64,000 nucleotides of DNA from Glycomyces sambucus (GTDB lineage Bacteria > Actinomycetota > Actinomycetes > Mycobacteriales > Micromonosporaceae), in contig NZ_FNGF01000001.1 of NCBI RefSeq assembly GCF_900102815.1, positions 363,297 to 427,296 on the forward strand. The letters are read 5' to 3'. The notes below the pieces were generated by a model. The model was not told the origin of the DNA and did no database searches. It saw only the letters and a list, made by a program, of their open reading frames with translations. This document shows, in pieces, positions 49,060-56,613 of this stretch (position 1 is the stretch's first letter; each line of letters opens with the position of its first letter). The translations under genes and the position numbers were made by a program.

Positions 49060-50025
49060 CTATTTCGCGGTGAGGACGATCTTGCCGAAGTGGCCGCCGG
49101 CGCCCATGAGGCGGTGGGCTTCGGCGGCGTCGCCGAGGGGGAGGCGGGTGGTGACGACGGGCTTGATGTCGCCGGTGTCGAGGGCGGGCCAGACGCGTTC
49201 GAAGACCTCGGCGAGGATCTGGCGGCGCTGCTCCAGGGGGCGGGCGCGGAGCGTGGTGCCGGTGATCGTGGCGCGCTTGGCGAGGAGGCCGCCGAGGTGG
49301 ATCTGGGCGGCGTTCCCCTGCTGGAGGCCGATGATGGCGAGGCGGCCGTCCTGGGCGAGGGCCTTGAGGTTGGGCTCGAAGTAGGCCGCGCCGATGACGT
49401 CGAGGATCGCGTCGGCGCCGCCGGCCTCCTGCGCGAGGGCGGCGAAGTCCTCGCTGCGGTAGTCCACGACCCGGTCGGCGCCGAGGGCTTCGAGCCGCTT
49501 GGCGAACTCGCCGCGGGCGGTGGTCCAGGTCTCGGCGCCGGCGAGCTGGCGCGCGAACTGCACGGCGAAGCTGCCGACCCCGCCGGAGCCGCCGTGCACG
49601 AGGACGCGGCGCTTGCGGGACGCGTCCTCGCCGAGGAGGTAGCCGAGGTTGGAGTAGACGGTGGCGGCGGCCTCGGGCAGGCCGGCGGCGTCGACGAGGT
49701 CGACGTGCTCGGGGACGGGCAGCACGAGCCCGGCGTCCACGGTGGCGAACTGGGCGTAGCCGCCGCCGGGGAGGAGGGCGCAGACCTCGGCGCCGAGGAG
49801 GGTGGCGTTGTCGGCGCTGCCGACGTCGACGATGGTTCCGGAGACCTCCAGGCCGGGCCAGGCGGGCGCGCCCTGCGGGGGCGGGTAGTGGCCGGAGACC
49901 TGGAGGAGGTCGGCGCGGTTGACGCCGGCGGCGGCGACCTCGATGAGGACCTCATCGGGGCCGGGCGCGGGTTCGGGCACCTGGGCGGCGGTGAGGCTCC
50001 CGCCGGACACGGTCATGGCAAGCAT
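49060..50025 (-). CDS. Zinc-free NAD(P)H quinone oxidoreductase (QOR/PIG3-type MDR)
   Basis: 321 residues, medium-chain reductase family. GVNRADLLQVSGHYPPPQGA near 34-53 is the PIG3/QOR substrate-side motif; cofactor loop HGGSGGVGSFAVQFAR near 146; no structural zinc cysteines. It reduces quinones or other enones with NADPH. The ATG at 50025 is directly preceded by a -10 (TACTAT) with 6 nt spacing, so the transcript is leaderless; another ATG lies three codons in. Confidence 0.93.
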   Translation of the reverse strand: MLAMTVSGGSLTAAQVPEPAPGPDEVLIEVAAAGVNRADLLQVSGHYPPPQGAPAWPGLEVSGTIVDVGSADNATLLGAEVCALLPGGGYAQFATVDAGLVLPVPEHVDLVDAAGLPEAAATVYSNLGYLLGEDASRKRRVLVHGGSGGVGSFAVQFARQLAGAETWTTARGEFAKRLEALGADRVVDYRSEDFAALAQEAGGADAILDVIGAAYFEPNLKALAQDGRLAIIGLQQGNAAQIHLGGLLAKRATITGTTLRARPLEQRRQILAEVFERVWPALDTGDIKPVVTTRLPLGDAAEAHRLMGAGGHFGKIVLTAK

Positions 50026-50031
50026 TCCCGC

Positions 50032-50037
50032 ATAGTA
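50032..50037 (-). promoter_or_regulatory. -10 element, leaderless start of quinone oxidoreductase
   Basis: TACTAT read leftward, 6 nt before the ATG at 50025. Confidence 0.5.
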
Positions 50038-50126
50038 TGACTGCGCCTGGAGCCCAAAGCGACATACCCGTCAGTAAGTCATATCAGGACCCCGGAGAAC
50101 AGTGGATTCCCTTGTGCCGCAACGTG

Positions 50127-51101
50127 TTACGGGTTCTCGCTGGAGTGTCCCGGGAAGAGGTGCGCGGCGGGGTCGATCGCGACGGCGGCGTTGTTGACGG
50201 CCGTGGCGGCCTCGCCGAAGCCGGTGGCGATGAGCTTGACCTTGCCGGGGTACGACGCGATGTCGCCCGCGGCGTAGGTGCGCGGGAGGCTCGCGGCCAT
50301 GGTCGAGTCGACCGCGATCGTGCGGTGGTCGAGGTCCAGGCCCCACTCCCCCAGCGGGCCGAGGTCGGCGGTGAACCCGAGGGCGGCCACGACGGCGTCG
50401 GCGGGCAGCTCCCGCGGGCCCTCGTCCTTCACTTCGAGCGCGACGCCGTCGACGAACGCGGTGCCGTGGATGGCGGTGACCTGCGCGTTCACGATGATCG
50501 GGACCCCGAGGGCGCGCACGCGCTCGATGGTGGCGGCGTGGGCGCGGAACCGCTCGCGGCGGTGGACGATCACGGTGCTGCGGGCGACCCCGTGGAGCGC
50601 GAGGGCCCAGTCGAAGGCGGAGTCGCCGCCGCCGACGATGACCACGTCCTGCCCGGCGTGGGCGGCGAGTTCGGGGACGAAGTAGACGATCCCGGCCCCG
50701 CGGAACCCGTCGGCCGCGGGGAGCGGGCGGGGCGAGAAGCTGCCGAGGCCGCCGGTCACGAGCAGCGCTTTCGCGGCCACGGTGACGTCGCCGGAGAGGC
50801 CGATGACGGGCAGGCCGTCAGCGTGCTCGAGCTTCTGGGCCTGGTGGCCGAGGAGGTAGACCGGCGCGAAGGGCGCGGCCTGGCGCAGGAGGTTCGCGAC
50901 GAGGTCGCGGCCCTTGATCGCGGGGAACCCGGCGACGTCGTAGATCTGCTTCTCGGGGTACATGGCGGTGATCTGGCCGCCGGCCTCGGGAAGGGTGTCG
51001 ATGACGGCGGTGCGCAGGCCGCGGAAGCCGGCGTAGTAGGCGGCGAAGAGGCCCGTCGGGCCCGCGCCGACGATCGCGAGGTCCACTGTGATGAGAGGCA
51101 A
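50127..51101 (-). CDS. Ferredoxin/flavodoxin-NADP+ reductase, thioredoxin-reductase-like
   Basis: 324 residues. FAD motif LAIVGAGPTGLFAAYYAG, then EAGGQITAMYPEKQIYDVAGFP (typical of YumC-type FNR), NADPH motif VVIVGGGDSAFDWALAL near 155 and C-terminal TYAAGDIASYPGKVKLIATGF. No CxxC redox pair, so it is not a thioredoxin reductase. Likely passes electrons from NADPH to ferredoxin. The start is uncertain: TTG at 51101 or a GTG at 51086, neither with a strong site. Confidence 0.92.
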   Translation of the reverse strand: MPLITVDLAIVGAGPTGLFAAYYAGFRGLRTAVIDTLPEAGGQITAMYPEKQIYDVAGFPAIKGRDLVANLLRQAAPFAPVYLLGHQAQKLEHADGLPVIGLSGDVTVAAKALLVTGGLGSFSPRPLPAADGFRGAGIVYFVPELAAHAGQDVVIVGGGDSAFDWALALHGVARSTVIVHRRERFRAHAATIERVRALGVPIIVNAQVTAIHGTAFVDGVALEVKDEGPRELPADAVVAALGFTADLGPLGEWGLDLDHRTIAVDSTMAASLPRTYAAGDIASYPGKVKLIATGFGEAATAVNNAAVAIDPAAHLFPGHSSENP

Positions 51102-51211
51102 GGGCGGTCACCGGCTTCGTGGTAGTGGCAGTCCGTGGCGGTTCCCACGATCGTAGCGGTGGCGGGGCCCCGGCGGGGCCGCGCGAAGTCGCCCGCGCGG
51201 CCCCGTGGGGA

Positions 51212-52357
51212 TCAGAGCCCCCGGAAGGGCCCGGTGACCTCGTAGGTGATGCCGCCGCTGCTGGAGCCGCTGGTCCCGCGCTGCGACGAGAAGTAGAGGC
51301 GGTTCCCGGCGGGGTTGAAGGCGGGGCCGGTGATCTCGGAGCCGCTCTGGCCGGTGATGCGCAGGAACGGGGCCACGACGTCGTCGGGGGTGATGATGCA
51401 GATCTCCATGTTGCCGCCGTCCTCGGCCACGAACAGGTCGCCGCTGCCGGAGGCGCCGGTGATGTTGTCGACCCCGGTGAGCGGGGCGCCGGAGACGTTG
51501 TCGTCGTAGACGGTGGCGAGGGTGTTGGCGTCGGCGTCGTAGGCCCAGACCTTGTTGTCGCCCTTGGTGGTGAAGAAGCAGATGCCGTCGGTGTAGTAGC
51601 AGCCCTCGCCGCCGTTGAAGCGCTTGGTGTTCGCCACCTGGTTGCGGGTGGCGGTCGGCGAGCCGTCCGGGTCGGGCACGGTGGCCCACGCGAGCGCCGA
51701 GCCGGTCTGGGTGAGGACCTGGAGGGTCCCGGTGGCGAGGTTCCCCCAGGTGGCGGGGCGGAAGCGGTAGAAGGCGCCGTCGCTGACGTCCTCGGTCAGG
51801 TACACGACGCCGTGGTCGGCGTCGGCCGCGGCGGCCTCGTGCTTGAAGCGGCCCATGGCGTCGCGGCGGACCGCGGCGTCGTCGCCGAAGGGGTCGGTCT
51901 CGTAGACGTAGCCGCGGTCGACCTCCTCGCAGGACAGCCACGTGTGCCAGGGTGTGGCCCCGCCGGCGCAGTTAGTGCGGGTGCCGCTGAGGGTGCGGTA
52001 GGCGTCGACGACGTTCCCGGAGGCGTCGAAGCGCAGGGCGCCGACCCCGCCGCCGGAGGAGACCTCGGAGTTGGAGACGTAGATCCAGCCGTTCCCGTCG
52101 GCGAAGCACGCGCCGCCGTCGGGGGCGCTGTGCCAGGTGTAGGAGGTGCCGGGCACGGTCTGGGAGGAGCGGGCCACGATCCGGGAGGTGAACCCGGCGG
52201 GGAGCTGGAGCCCGCGCGCGTCGGCGGCCTGGAGGGCGCCGTACGGGCTGGTTCCGGGGAGCGCGGGGTAGGCGAAGGAGGGTCGGGTCATGGTGAAGCC
52301 GAGGGCGACCGATCCGGCGCCGGCGACCGCGGCTCGCATGACGTTCCGTCGTTGCAT
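51212..52357 (-). CDS. PhoX-like (DUF839) Tat-secreted phosphatase family protein
   Basis: 381 residues. A twin-arginine signal (MQRRNVMRAAVAGAGSVALG) is followed by a beta-propeller PhoX/DUF839 domain: TPWHTWLSCEEVDRGYVYE near 148, VYLTEDVSDGAFYRF near 190 and FNGGEGCYYTDGICFFTTKG near 253. PhoX proteins are Ca/Fe-dependent phosphatases folded before Tat export; activity of this smaller member is not certain. AAAGGA lies about 9 nt before the ATG at 52357. Divergent from gmd over a 169-bp region with a strong palindrome. Confidence 0.88.
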   Translation of the reverse strand: MQRRNVMRAAVAGAGSVALGFTMTRPSFAYPALPGTSPYGALQAADARGLQLPAGFTSRIVARSSQTVPGTSYTWHSAPDGGACFADGNGWIYVSNSEVSSGGGVGALRFDASGNVVDAYRTLSGTRTNCAGGATPWHTWLSCEEVDRGYVYETDPFGDDAAVRRDAMGRFKHEAAAADADHGVVYLTEDVSDGAFYRFRPATWGNLATGTLQVLTQTGSALAWATVPDPDGSPTATRNQVANTKRFNGGEGCYYTDGICFFTTKGDNKVWAYDADANTLATVYDDNVSGAPLTGVDNITGASGSGDLFVAEDGGNMEICIITPDDVVAPFLRITGQSGSEITGPAFNPAGNRLYFSSQRGTSGSSSGGITYEVTGPFRGL

Positions 52358-52473
52358 GGTTGGCAGTCCTTTGGGGGAGGATGGAGCGCAGCGGAAGCGC
52401 TGCCGCAGGCCAGCGTAGGGAATTCGCGACTTTTGCGAGTAGACGTCACGAAACGTTCCGGTGACGGGCCGCG

Positions 52474-52492
52474 GACCGTTCACTGAACGGTC
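52474..52492. promoter_or_regulatory. 19-bp perfect palindrome, candidate operator
   Basis: GACCGTTCA-C-TGAACGGTC between the divergent PhoX-like gene and gmd, 22 bp before the gmd -10. The size is typical of a dimeric TetR-family site. Confidence 0.55.
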
Positions 52493-52513
52493 GGGGTCGG
52501 TCCGGGCACGAAC

Positions 52514-52519
52514 TAGACT
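52514..52519 (+). promoter_or_regulatory. -10 element, leaderless start of gmd
   Basis: TAGACT followed by 7 nt and the GTG at 52527. Confidence 0.5.
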
Positions 52520-52526
52520 CGTGCCC

Positions 52527-53516
52527 GTGAAGACAGCGCTGATCACCGGCATCACCGGCCAGGACGGCTCGTACCTGGCCGAACTGCTGCTCGCGAAGGG
52601 CTACACGGTGCACGGGGTGGTGCGGCACGCGTCGTCGCTGATCGCGAACACCTCGCGGCTCGACGCGGTGTACCAGGACCCGCACGAGTCGGGGCGGCGG
52701 CTGTTCCTCCACAAGGGCGACGTCACCGACGCGGGGCTCCTGGTGAACCTCATCCGCGACATCGTCCCGGACGAGATCTACAACCTGGCCGCGCAGTCGC
52801 ACGTGCGGGTGAGCTTCGACCTGCCCGACTACACCGCGAACGTGACCGCGCTCGGCGCGATCCGGCTCCTGGAGGCGGTGCGCGCCAGCCGGATCGACGC
52901 GAAGATCTACCAGGCGTCGACCTCGGAGATGTTCGGGACCACGGCCCCGCCGCAGGACGAGGGCGCGCCGTTCCACCCGCGCAGCCCCTACGGGGTCGCG
53001 AAGCTGTACGCGCACTGGGCGACGGTGAACTACCGGGAGTCGTACGGGATGTTCGCGGTCAACGGGATCGCGTTCAACCACGAGAGCCCGCGGCGCGGGG
53101 AGACGTTCGTGACCCGCAAGGTCACGCGGGCCGTGGCCCGGATCGCGGCGGGCCTGGAGAAGAAGGTCTACCTGGGGAACCTCGACGCGGTCCGCGACTG
53201 GGGGTACGCGCCCGAGTACACCGAGGCGATGTGGCTCATGCTCCAGCACCGCGAGCCGGTGGACTACGTCGTGGCCACCGGGCGGGCGGCCACGGTGCGG
53301 GAGTTCGCCGAGGCCGCGTTCGCGCACGCCGGCCTCGACTGGCGCGACCACGTGGAGCACGACGACCGGTACGAGCGCCCCGCGGAGGTCCCCGAGCTGG
53401 TCGGGAACGCCGCGAAGATCGAGCGCGAGATCGGCTGGAAGGCCCGCGTCCACTGGGACGAGCTGGCCCGGATCATGGTCGACGCCGACCGCAAGGCCCT
53501 GCGGGAGGGCCCGTAG
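52527..53516 (+). CDS. gmd: GDP-mannose 4,6-dehydratase
   Basis: 329 residues. [14 protein letters not shown] at 8-21 binds [14 protein letters not shown] and [12 protein letters not shown] (catalytic Tyr/Lys near 155/159) and [15 protein letters not shown] are Gmd signatures. Converts GDP-mannose to GDP-4-keto-6-deoxymannose, precursor of GDP-fucose, GDP-rhamnose or deoxyhexoses in surface glycans. The GTG at 52527 directly starts the conserved strand. No partner reductase gene is adjacent. Confidence 0.95.
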   Translation: MKTALITGITGQDGSYLAELLLAKGYTVHGVVRHASSLIANTSRLDAVYQDPHESGRRLFLHKGDVTDAGLLVNLIRDIVPDEIYNLAAQSHVRVSFDLPDYTANVTALGAIRLLEAVRASRIDAKIYQASTSEMFGTTAPPQDEGAPFHPRSPYGVAKLYAHWATVNYRESYGMFAVNGIAFNHESPRRGETFVTRKVTRAVARIAAGLEKKVYLGNLDAVRDWGYAPEYTEAMWLMLQHREPVDYVVATGRAATVREFAEAAFAHAGLDWRDHVEHDDRYERPAEVPELVGNAAKIEREIGWKARVHWDELARIMVDADRKALREGP

Positions 53517-53522
53517 CGCGGC

Positions 53523-53528
53523 TACCAT
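53523..53528 (+). promoter_or_regulatory. -10 element, leaderless start of first aldo-keto reductase
   Basis: TACCAT followed by 7 nt and the ATG at 53536. Confidence 0.45.
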
Positions 53529-53535
53529 CGCGGGC

Positions 53536-54372
53536 ATGACAGATCTCAGGGAACCGGTGACGCTCAACGACGGCACGGTCATGCCCCGCATCGGCTACGG
53601 GACCTACAAGGTCGGCGACGACGAGGCGCAGGAGGCCGTCGAGGCGGCGCTGGCGACCGGGTACCGGCTCATCGACACCGCCGAGATGTACGGCAACGAG
53701 GTCGGGGTCGGCCGCGCCGTGAACGGCTCGGGCGTCCCGCGCGAGGAGGTGTTCCTGACCACGAAGGCGTGGAACGACCACCACGGCGCCGACGCGGTCC
53801 GCGCGGCCCTGGAGGCGTCGCTGGAGCGCCTGGGCACCGACTACCTCGACCTGTACCTGATCCACTGGCCCTCCCCGAAGCAGGGCCTGTACGTCGAGAC
53901 CTTCGCGGCGCTGCTCAAGGCCCGCGAGGAGGGGCTGATCCGCTCGGCGGGCGTCTCGAACTTCCTGCCCGAGCACCTCGAGGAGGTCCACGAGGGCACC
54001 GGGGCGTGGCCGTCGGTGAACCAGGTCGAGCTGCACCCGTACTTCAACCAGCCGGAGCTGCGCGCCTGGCAGGCCGAGCGCGGCATCGCGACCGAGTCGT
54101 GGGGGCCGCTGGGCCAGCGCACCGGCTCGGTCCTGTCCGAGGACGCCGTCACCGCGGCGGCCGCGGCCCACGGGAAGAGCCCGGGGCAGGTGGTCATCCG
54201 CTGGCACCTCCAGAACGGGTGCATCGTGATCCCCAAGTCCTCCAAGGCGAGCCGCATCGCCGAGAACTTCGACGTGTTCGACTTCGCGCTGACCGAGGAC
54301 GAGATGGAGGCGATCGACGCCCTCGAGACGGGCGAGCGCCAGGGAATCGACCCGGGCGGCAGCGAGCGCTGA
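53536..54372 (+). CDS. Aldo/keto reductase, AKR5-like (first copy)
   Basis: 278 residues. TIM-barrel reductase with the tetrad D47, Y52, K77 and H110 (RLIDTAEMYGNE, TTKAW, LYLIHWPSP) and IPKSSKASRIAEN for NADPH binding. AKR5-type enzymes resemble 2,5-diketo-gluconate reductases and act on aldehydes or ketones. It starts 20 nt after gmd but has its own -10, so it may be independently expressed. A paralogue with the same tetrad lies at 54774. Confidence 0.94.
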   Translation: MTDLREPVTLNDGTVMPRIGYGTYKVGDDEAQEAVEAALATGYRLIDTAEMYGNEVGVGRAVNGSGVPREEVFLTTKAWNDHHGADAVRAALEASLERLGTDYLDLYLIHWPSPKQGLYVETFAALLKAREEGLIRSAGVSNFLPEHLEEVHEGTGAWPSVNQVELHPYFNQPELRAWQAERGIATESWGPLGQRTGSVLSEDAVTAAAAAHGKSPGQVVIRWHLQNGCIVIPKSSKASRIAENFDVFDFALTEDEMEAIDALETGERQGIDPGGSER

Positions 54373-54380
54373 CGTGAGCG

Positions 54381-54412
54381 GAAGGGCGGCCGGAATGCTC
54401 CGGCCGCCCTTC
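54381..54412. terminator. Bidirectional hairpin terminator
   Basis: A perfect 14-bp stem (GAAGGGCGGCCGGA with 54399-54412), loop ATGC, between the aldo-keto reductase and the leftward regulator. Confidence 0.88.
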
Positions 54413-54441
54413 GGCGTCTCGCCGGTGCCTCCGCGGCGCCG

Positions 54442-54687
54442 CTAGTCGATCGGGACGCCTTCGGCGAGGCGCTTGAGTTCGGCCACGTGGCCGGCGAAGG
54501 CGGCGCGCCCGGCGTCGGTGAGGGCGGCCCAGGTGCGGGTGCGGCCTTCGAGGGCCGACTTGCGGACCGTCAGGTACCCGGCGTCCTCCAGGGCCTTGAG
54601 CTGCTTGCTGAGGACGGAGTCGCTGACGCCGAGCCCGTCGCGCAGGGCCGCGAACTCGACCTCGGTCGTGACTTTCCATCGCGTCAA
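54442..54687 (-). CDS. Winged-helix regulator, N-terminally shortened
   Basis: 81 residues from a TTG at 54687 (GGAAAG upstream); the frame stays open to a TTG at 54744. VEFAALRDGLGVSDSVLSKQ and LEDAGYLTVRKSALEGRTRT match the MarR/ArsR-like winged-helix repressors of actinobacteria. Those proteins normally begin about 20 residues earlier with a helix such as HxPxRLxIxxLL, which is absent here; the codons upstream instead run through repeated GACTTTCC elements. It is either a truncated (possibly inactive) gene or one with a replaced N-terminus. Divergent from the second aldo-keto reductase. Confidence 0.6.
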   Translation of the reverse strand: MTRWKVTTEVEFAALRDGLGVSDSVLSKQLKALEDAGYLTVRKSALEGRTRTWAALTDAGRAAFAGHVAELKRLAEGVPID

Positions 54688-54723
54688 GTCCGGACTTTCC
54701 GAGGGGGAAAACCCGGACTTTCC
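54670..54723. repeat. Three GACTTTCC repeats at exact 23-bp spacing
   Basis: Copies at 54670-54677, 54693-54700 and 54716-54723; the last two share the longer CCGGACTTTCCG (54690-54701, 54713-54724). They span the regulator 5' end and the aldo-keto reductase upstream region. Confidence 0.7.
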
Positions 54724-54760
54724 GGGGCGGCAAAGCCTGGGCAATCGCTCGCCGGGTGAG

Positions 54761-54766
54761 TAGTTT
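54761..54766 (+). promoter_or_regulatory. -10 element, leaderless start of second aldo-keto reductase
   Basis: TAGTTT followed by 7 nt and the ATG at 54774. Confidence 0.45.
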
Positions 54767-54773
54767 TGCCCGC

Positions 54774-55604
54774 ATGAGCGAACTGAGCACGTCCATCACA
54801 CTGACCGGCGGTGCCGTGATCCCGCGCTTCGGCTTCGGCACCTTCAAGATCGAGGACGGCGACTCCCAGGCGGCGGTCGAGACCGCGCTGGAGACCGGCT
54901 ACCGCCTCCTCGACACCGCGACCGGCTACGGCAACGAGGAGGGCGTCGGCCGCGCGCTCGCCGCCTCCGGCCTCGACCGCGGCGACGTGTTCCTGACCAG
55001 CAAGGTCTGGGACCACGGCTACGACGACGTCCGCAAGGGCCTGGAGGACTCCCTCGCGCGCCTGGGCACCGACTACCTCGACCTGTACCTGCTGCACTGG
55101 CCGCGCCCGGCCGTCGGCAAGTACGTCGAGTCGTGGCAGGCGCTGGTCGACGCCCGCGCCGAAGGGCTCATCCGCGCCGCCGGGGTCTCGAACTTCACGA
55201 TCGAGCACCTCGACCGCATCGAGACCGAGACCGGCGCGGCGGCCGAGCTCAACCAGGTCGAGCTGCACCCGTACTTCAGCCAGCCCGAGCTGCGCGCCTA
55301 CCACGCCGAGCACCTCATCGCGACCGAGTCGTGGGGCCCGCTGGCGCTGCGCGGCGGCGGCCTCTTCGACGAGCCGGCCGTCAAGGCCGCCGCCGAGGCG
55401 CACGACCGCACGCCCGCGCAGGTGGCGCTGCGCTGGAACCTCCAGCGCGGCAACGTCGTCATCCCGAAGTCCGTCACCCCCGACCGCATCCGCGAGAACT
55501 GGGCGACCCTCGACTTCAGCCTCACCGACGCCGAACTCGACGCGATCGACGCCCTCGACACGGGCGTGCGCCAGGGCGGCGACCCCGCGGTGGTCGGGAA
55601 CTAG
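54774..55604 (+). CDS. Aldo/keto reductase, AKR5-like (second copy)
   Basis: 276 residues. Tetrad D47, Y52, K77, H108 in RLLDTATGYGNE, TSKVWDHGYDD and LYLLHWPRP; NQVELHPYFSQPELRAYHA closely resembles the first copy at 53536. The ATG at 54774 is set by the -10 six to seven bases upstream; a start six codons earlier lies inside the promoter. Probably regulated through the repeats it shares with the divergent winged-helix gene. Confidence 0.93.
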   Translation: MSELSTSITLTGGAVIPRFGFGTFKIEDGDSQAAVETALETGYRLLDTATGYGNEEGVGRALAASGLDRGDVFLTSKVWDHGYDDVRKGLEDSLARLGTDYLDLYLLHWPRPAVGKYVESWQALVDARAEGLIRAAGVSNFTIEHLDRIETETGAAAELNQVELHPYFSQPELRAYHAEHLIATESWGPLALRGGGLFDEPAVKAAAEAHDRTPAQVALRWNLQRGNVVIPKSVTPDRIRENWATLDFSLTDAELDAIDALDTGVRQGGDPAVVGN

Positions 55605-55668
55605 CACCCGCTAGGAGCGGGTCCGGCGGGTCGCCGTGCGGAGGCGCGCGACACGCCCTAACACGTGA

Positions 55669-55695
55669 GGCCCCGGGGGCGGCGCCCCCGGGGCC
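55669..55695 (+). terminator. Hairpin terminator
   Basis: A perfect 12-bp stem (GGCCCCGGGGGC with 55684-55695), 3-nt loop, then CTTGCGCTT; 65 nt after the second aldo-keto reductase. Confidence 0.75.
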
Positions 55696-55719
55696 CTTGC
55701 GCTTCCGGATCTCACACAC

Positions 55720-55725
55720 CACAAT
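55720..55725 (+). promoter_or_regulatory. Possible -10 of alpha/beta hydrolase, leaderless
   Basis: CACAAT followed by 6 nt and the GTG at 55732. Weaker match than its neighbours. Confidence 0.3.
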
Positions 55726-55731
55726 CGAGGC

Positions 55732-56433
55732 GTGGACGATCCGCTGCTGGTACTGCTGCACAGCCCCCTGACCGGAGTCCGGGCCTGGGAGCCGACCGCC
55801 GAGGCCCTCCGGTCCCTCGGCCACGTCGTCGCCCTCCCCGACCTCGCCCCCGCGTTCGCGCACGAGGGCCCCTACCACCCGGCCGTCGCCGCCGAGACCG
55901 CCGCCGCGCTCGTCGAGTACGCCGCGCACGAGTCGGCGGTCCTCGTCGCCCACAGCGGCGCCGGGGAACTGGTCCCGGCGATCGCCGAGGCGGTCCCGCG
56001 CGCCTCCGCAGCCGTCTTCGTCGACGCGCTCCTCCCCCACCCCGGCCACGCCTGGTTCGCCACGGCCACGGCCGAACTCGGGGACCACCTGCGCCAGGTC
56101 GCCGTCGACGGCGTGCTCCCGAAGTGGAGCGACTGGTTCCCGCCCGAGGCGATCGAGGGTCTGCTCCCCGACGACGAGGAGCGCGAGATCTTCATCGCGG
56201 GCCTGCCGCGTATCCCCTTGGCCTACTTCGAGGAGATCGCGCCCGAGGCCCCGAACTGGCCGCCCGGCCCATGCGCGTACCTGCGCCTGAGCGAGGCGTA
56301 CAACGGCGAGGCCGCCAAGGCCGTCGAGCTGGGATGGCCGGTCACCGAGCTCCCGACCGACCACCTCGCCATCGTCACCCAGCCCGAGAAGACCGCCCGG
56401 ATCCTGAGCGCCCTGATCCGCGAGATCGCCTGA
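55732..56433 (+). CDS. Alpha/beta-fold hydrolase
   Basis: 233 residues, GTG start. LLVLLHSPLTGVRAWEPTA is the oxyanion-hole strand, VLVAHSGAGELVPAIAEA near 70-87 carries the nucleophile elbow GHSGxG-like (H-S-G-A-G), and LPTDHLAIVTQPE near 212 supplies the histidine. Family members hydrolyse esters, lactones or epoxides; substrate unknown. Single gene with no functional neighbour. Confidence 0.85.
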   Translation: MDDPLLVLLHSPLTGVRAWEPTAEALRSLGHVVALPDLAPAFAHEGPYHPAVAAETAAALVEYAAHESAVLVAHSGAGELVPAIAEAVPRASAAVFVDALLPHPGHAWFATATAELGDHLRQVAVDGVLPKWSDWFPPEAIEGLLPDDEEREIFIAGLPRIPLAYFEEIAPEAPNWPPGPCAYLRLSEAYNGEAAKAVELGWPVTELPTDHLAIVTQPEKTARILSALIREIA

Positions 56434-56449
56434 GCGGCAACCACTCCCG

Positions 56450-56557
56450 TCAGAACCGGAACACCAGCTCGGCGGCCTCCGGGTTTCCGACCGCCGCGGA
56501 CACGGTCAGGACGACCGCGGCGTTCGCGAGCGCGCGGAGTGGGCGGATTCGTGTCAT
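56450..56557 (-). CDS. Possible 35-residue hydrophobic peptide
   Basis: ATG with GGAG 8 nt upstream; product MTRIRPLRALANAAVVLTVS followed by 15 residues ending LVFRF, i.e. a basic N-terminus and a short signal-like hydrophobic run. It lies downstream of the lipoprotein hairpin on the same strand, so its transcription is unexplained. May be a chance ORF. Confidence 0.25.
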   Translation of the reverse strand: MTRIRPLRALANAAVVLTVSAAVGNPEAAELVFRF

Positions 56558-56579
56558 GAAGGGCTCCAAGGGGTGCGGC

Positions 56580-56607
56580 GGGACCGGAGCGGGGGCGCTC
56601 CGGTCCC
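56580..56607 (-). terminator. Hairpin terminator after the lipoprotein gene
   Basis: GGGACCGGAGC pairs with GCTCCGGTCCC (56597-56607), 6-nt loop, 6 nt beyond the leftward stop at 56614. Confidence 0.75.
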
Positions 56608-56613
56608 CGGTGT

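Noticed and set aside
50127-51101. Thioredoxin reductase
   Set aside because: No CxxC redox pair; the GGQITAMYPEKQIYDVAGFP stretch matches ferredoxin-NADP reductases.
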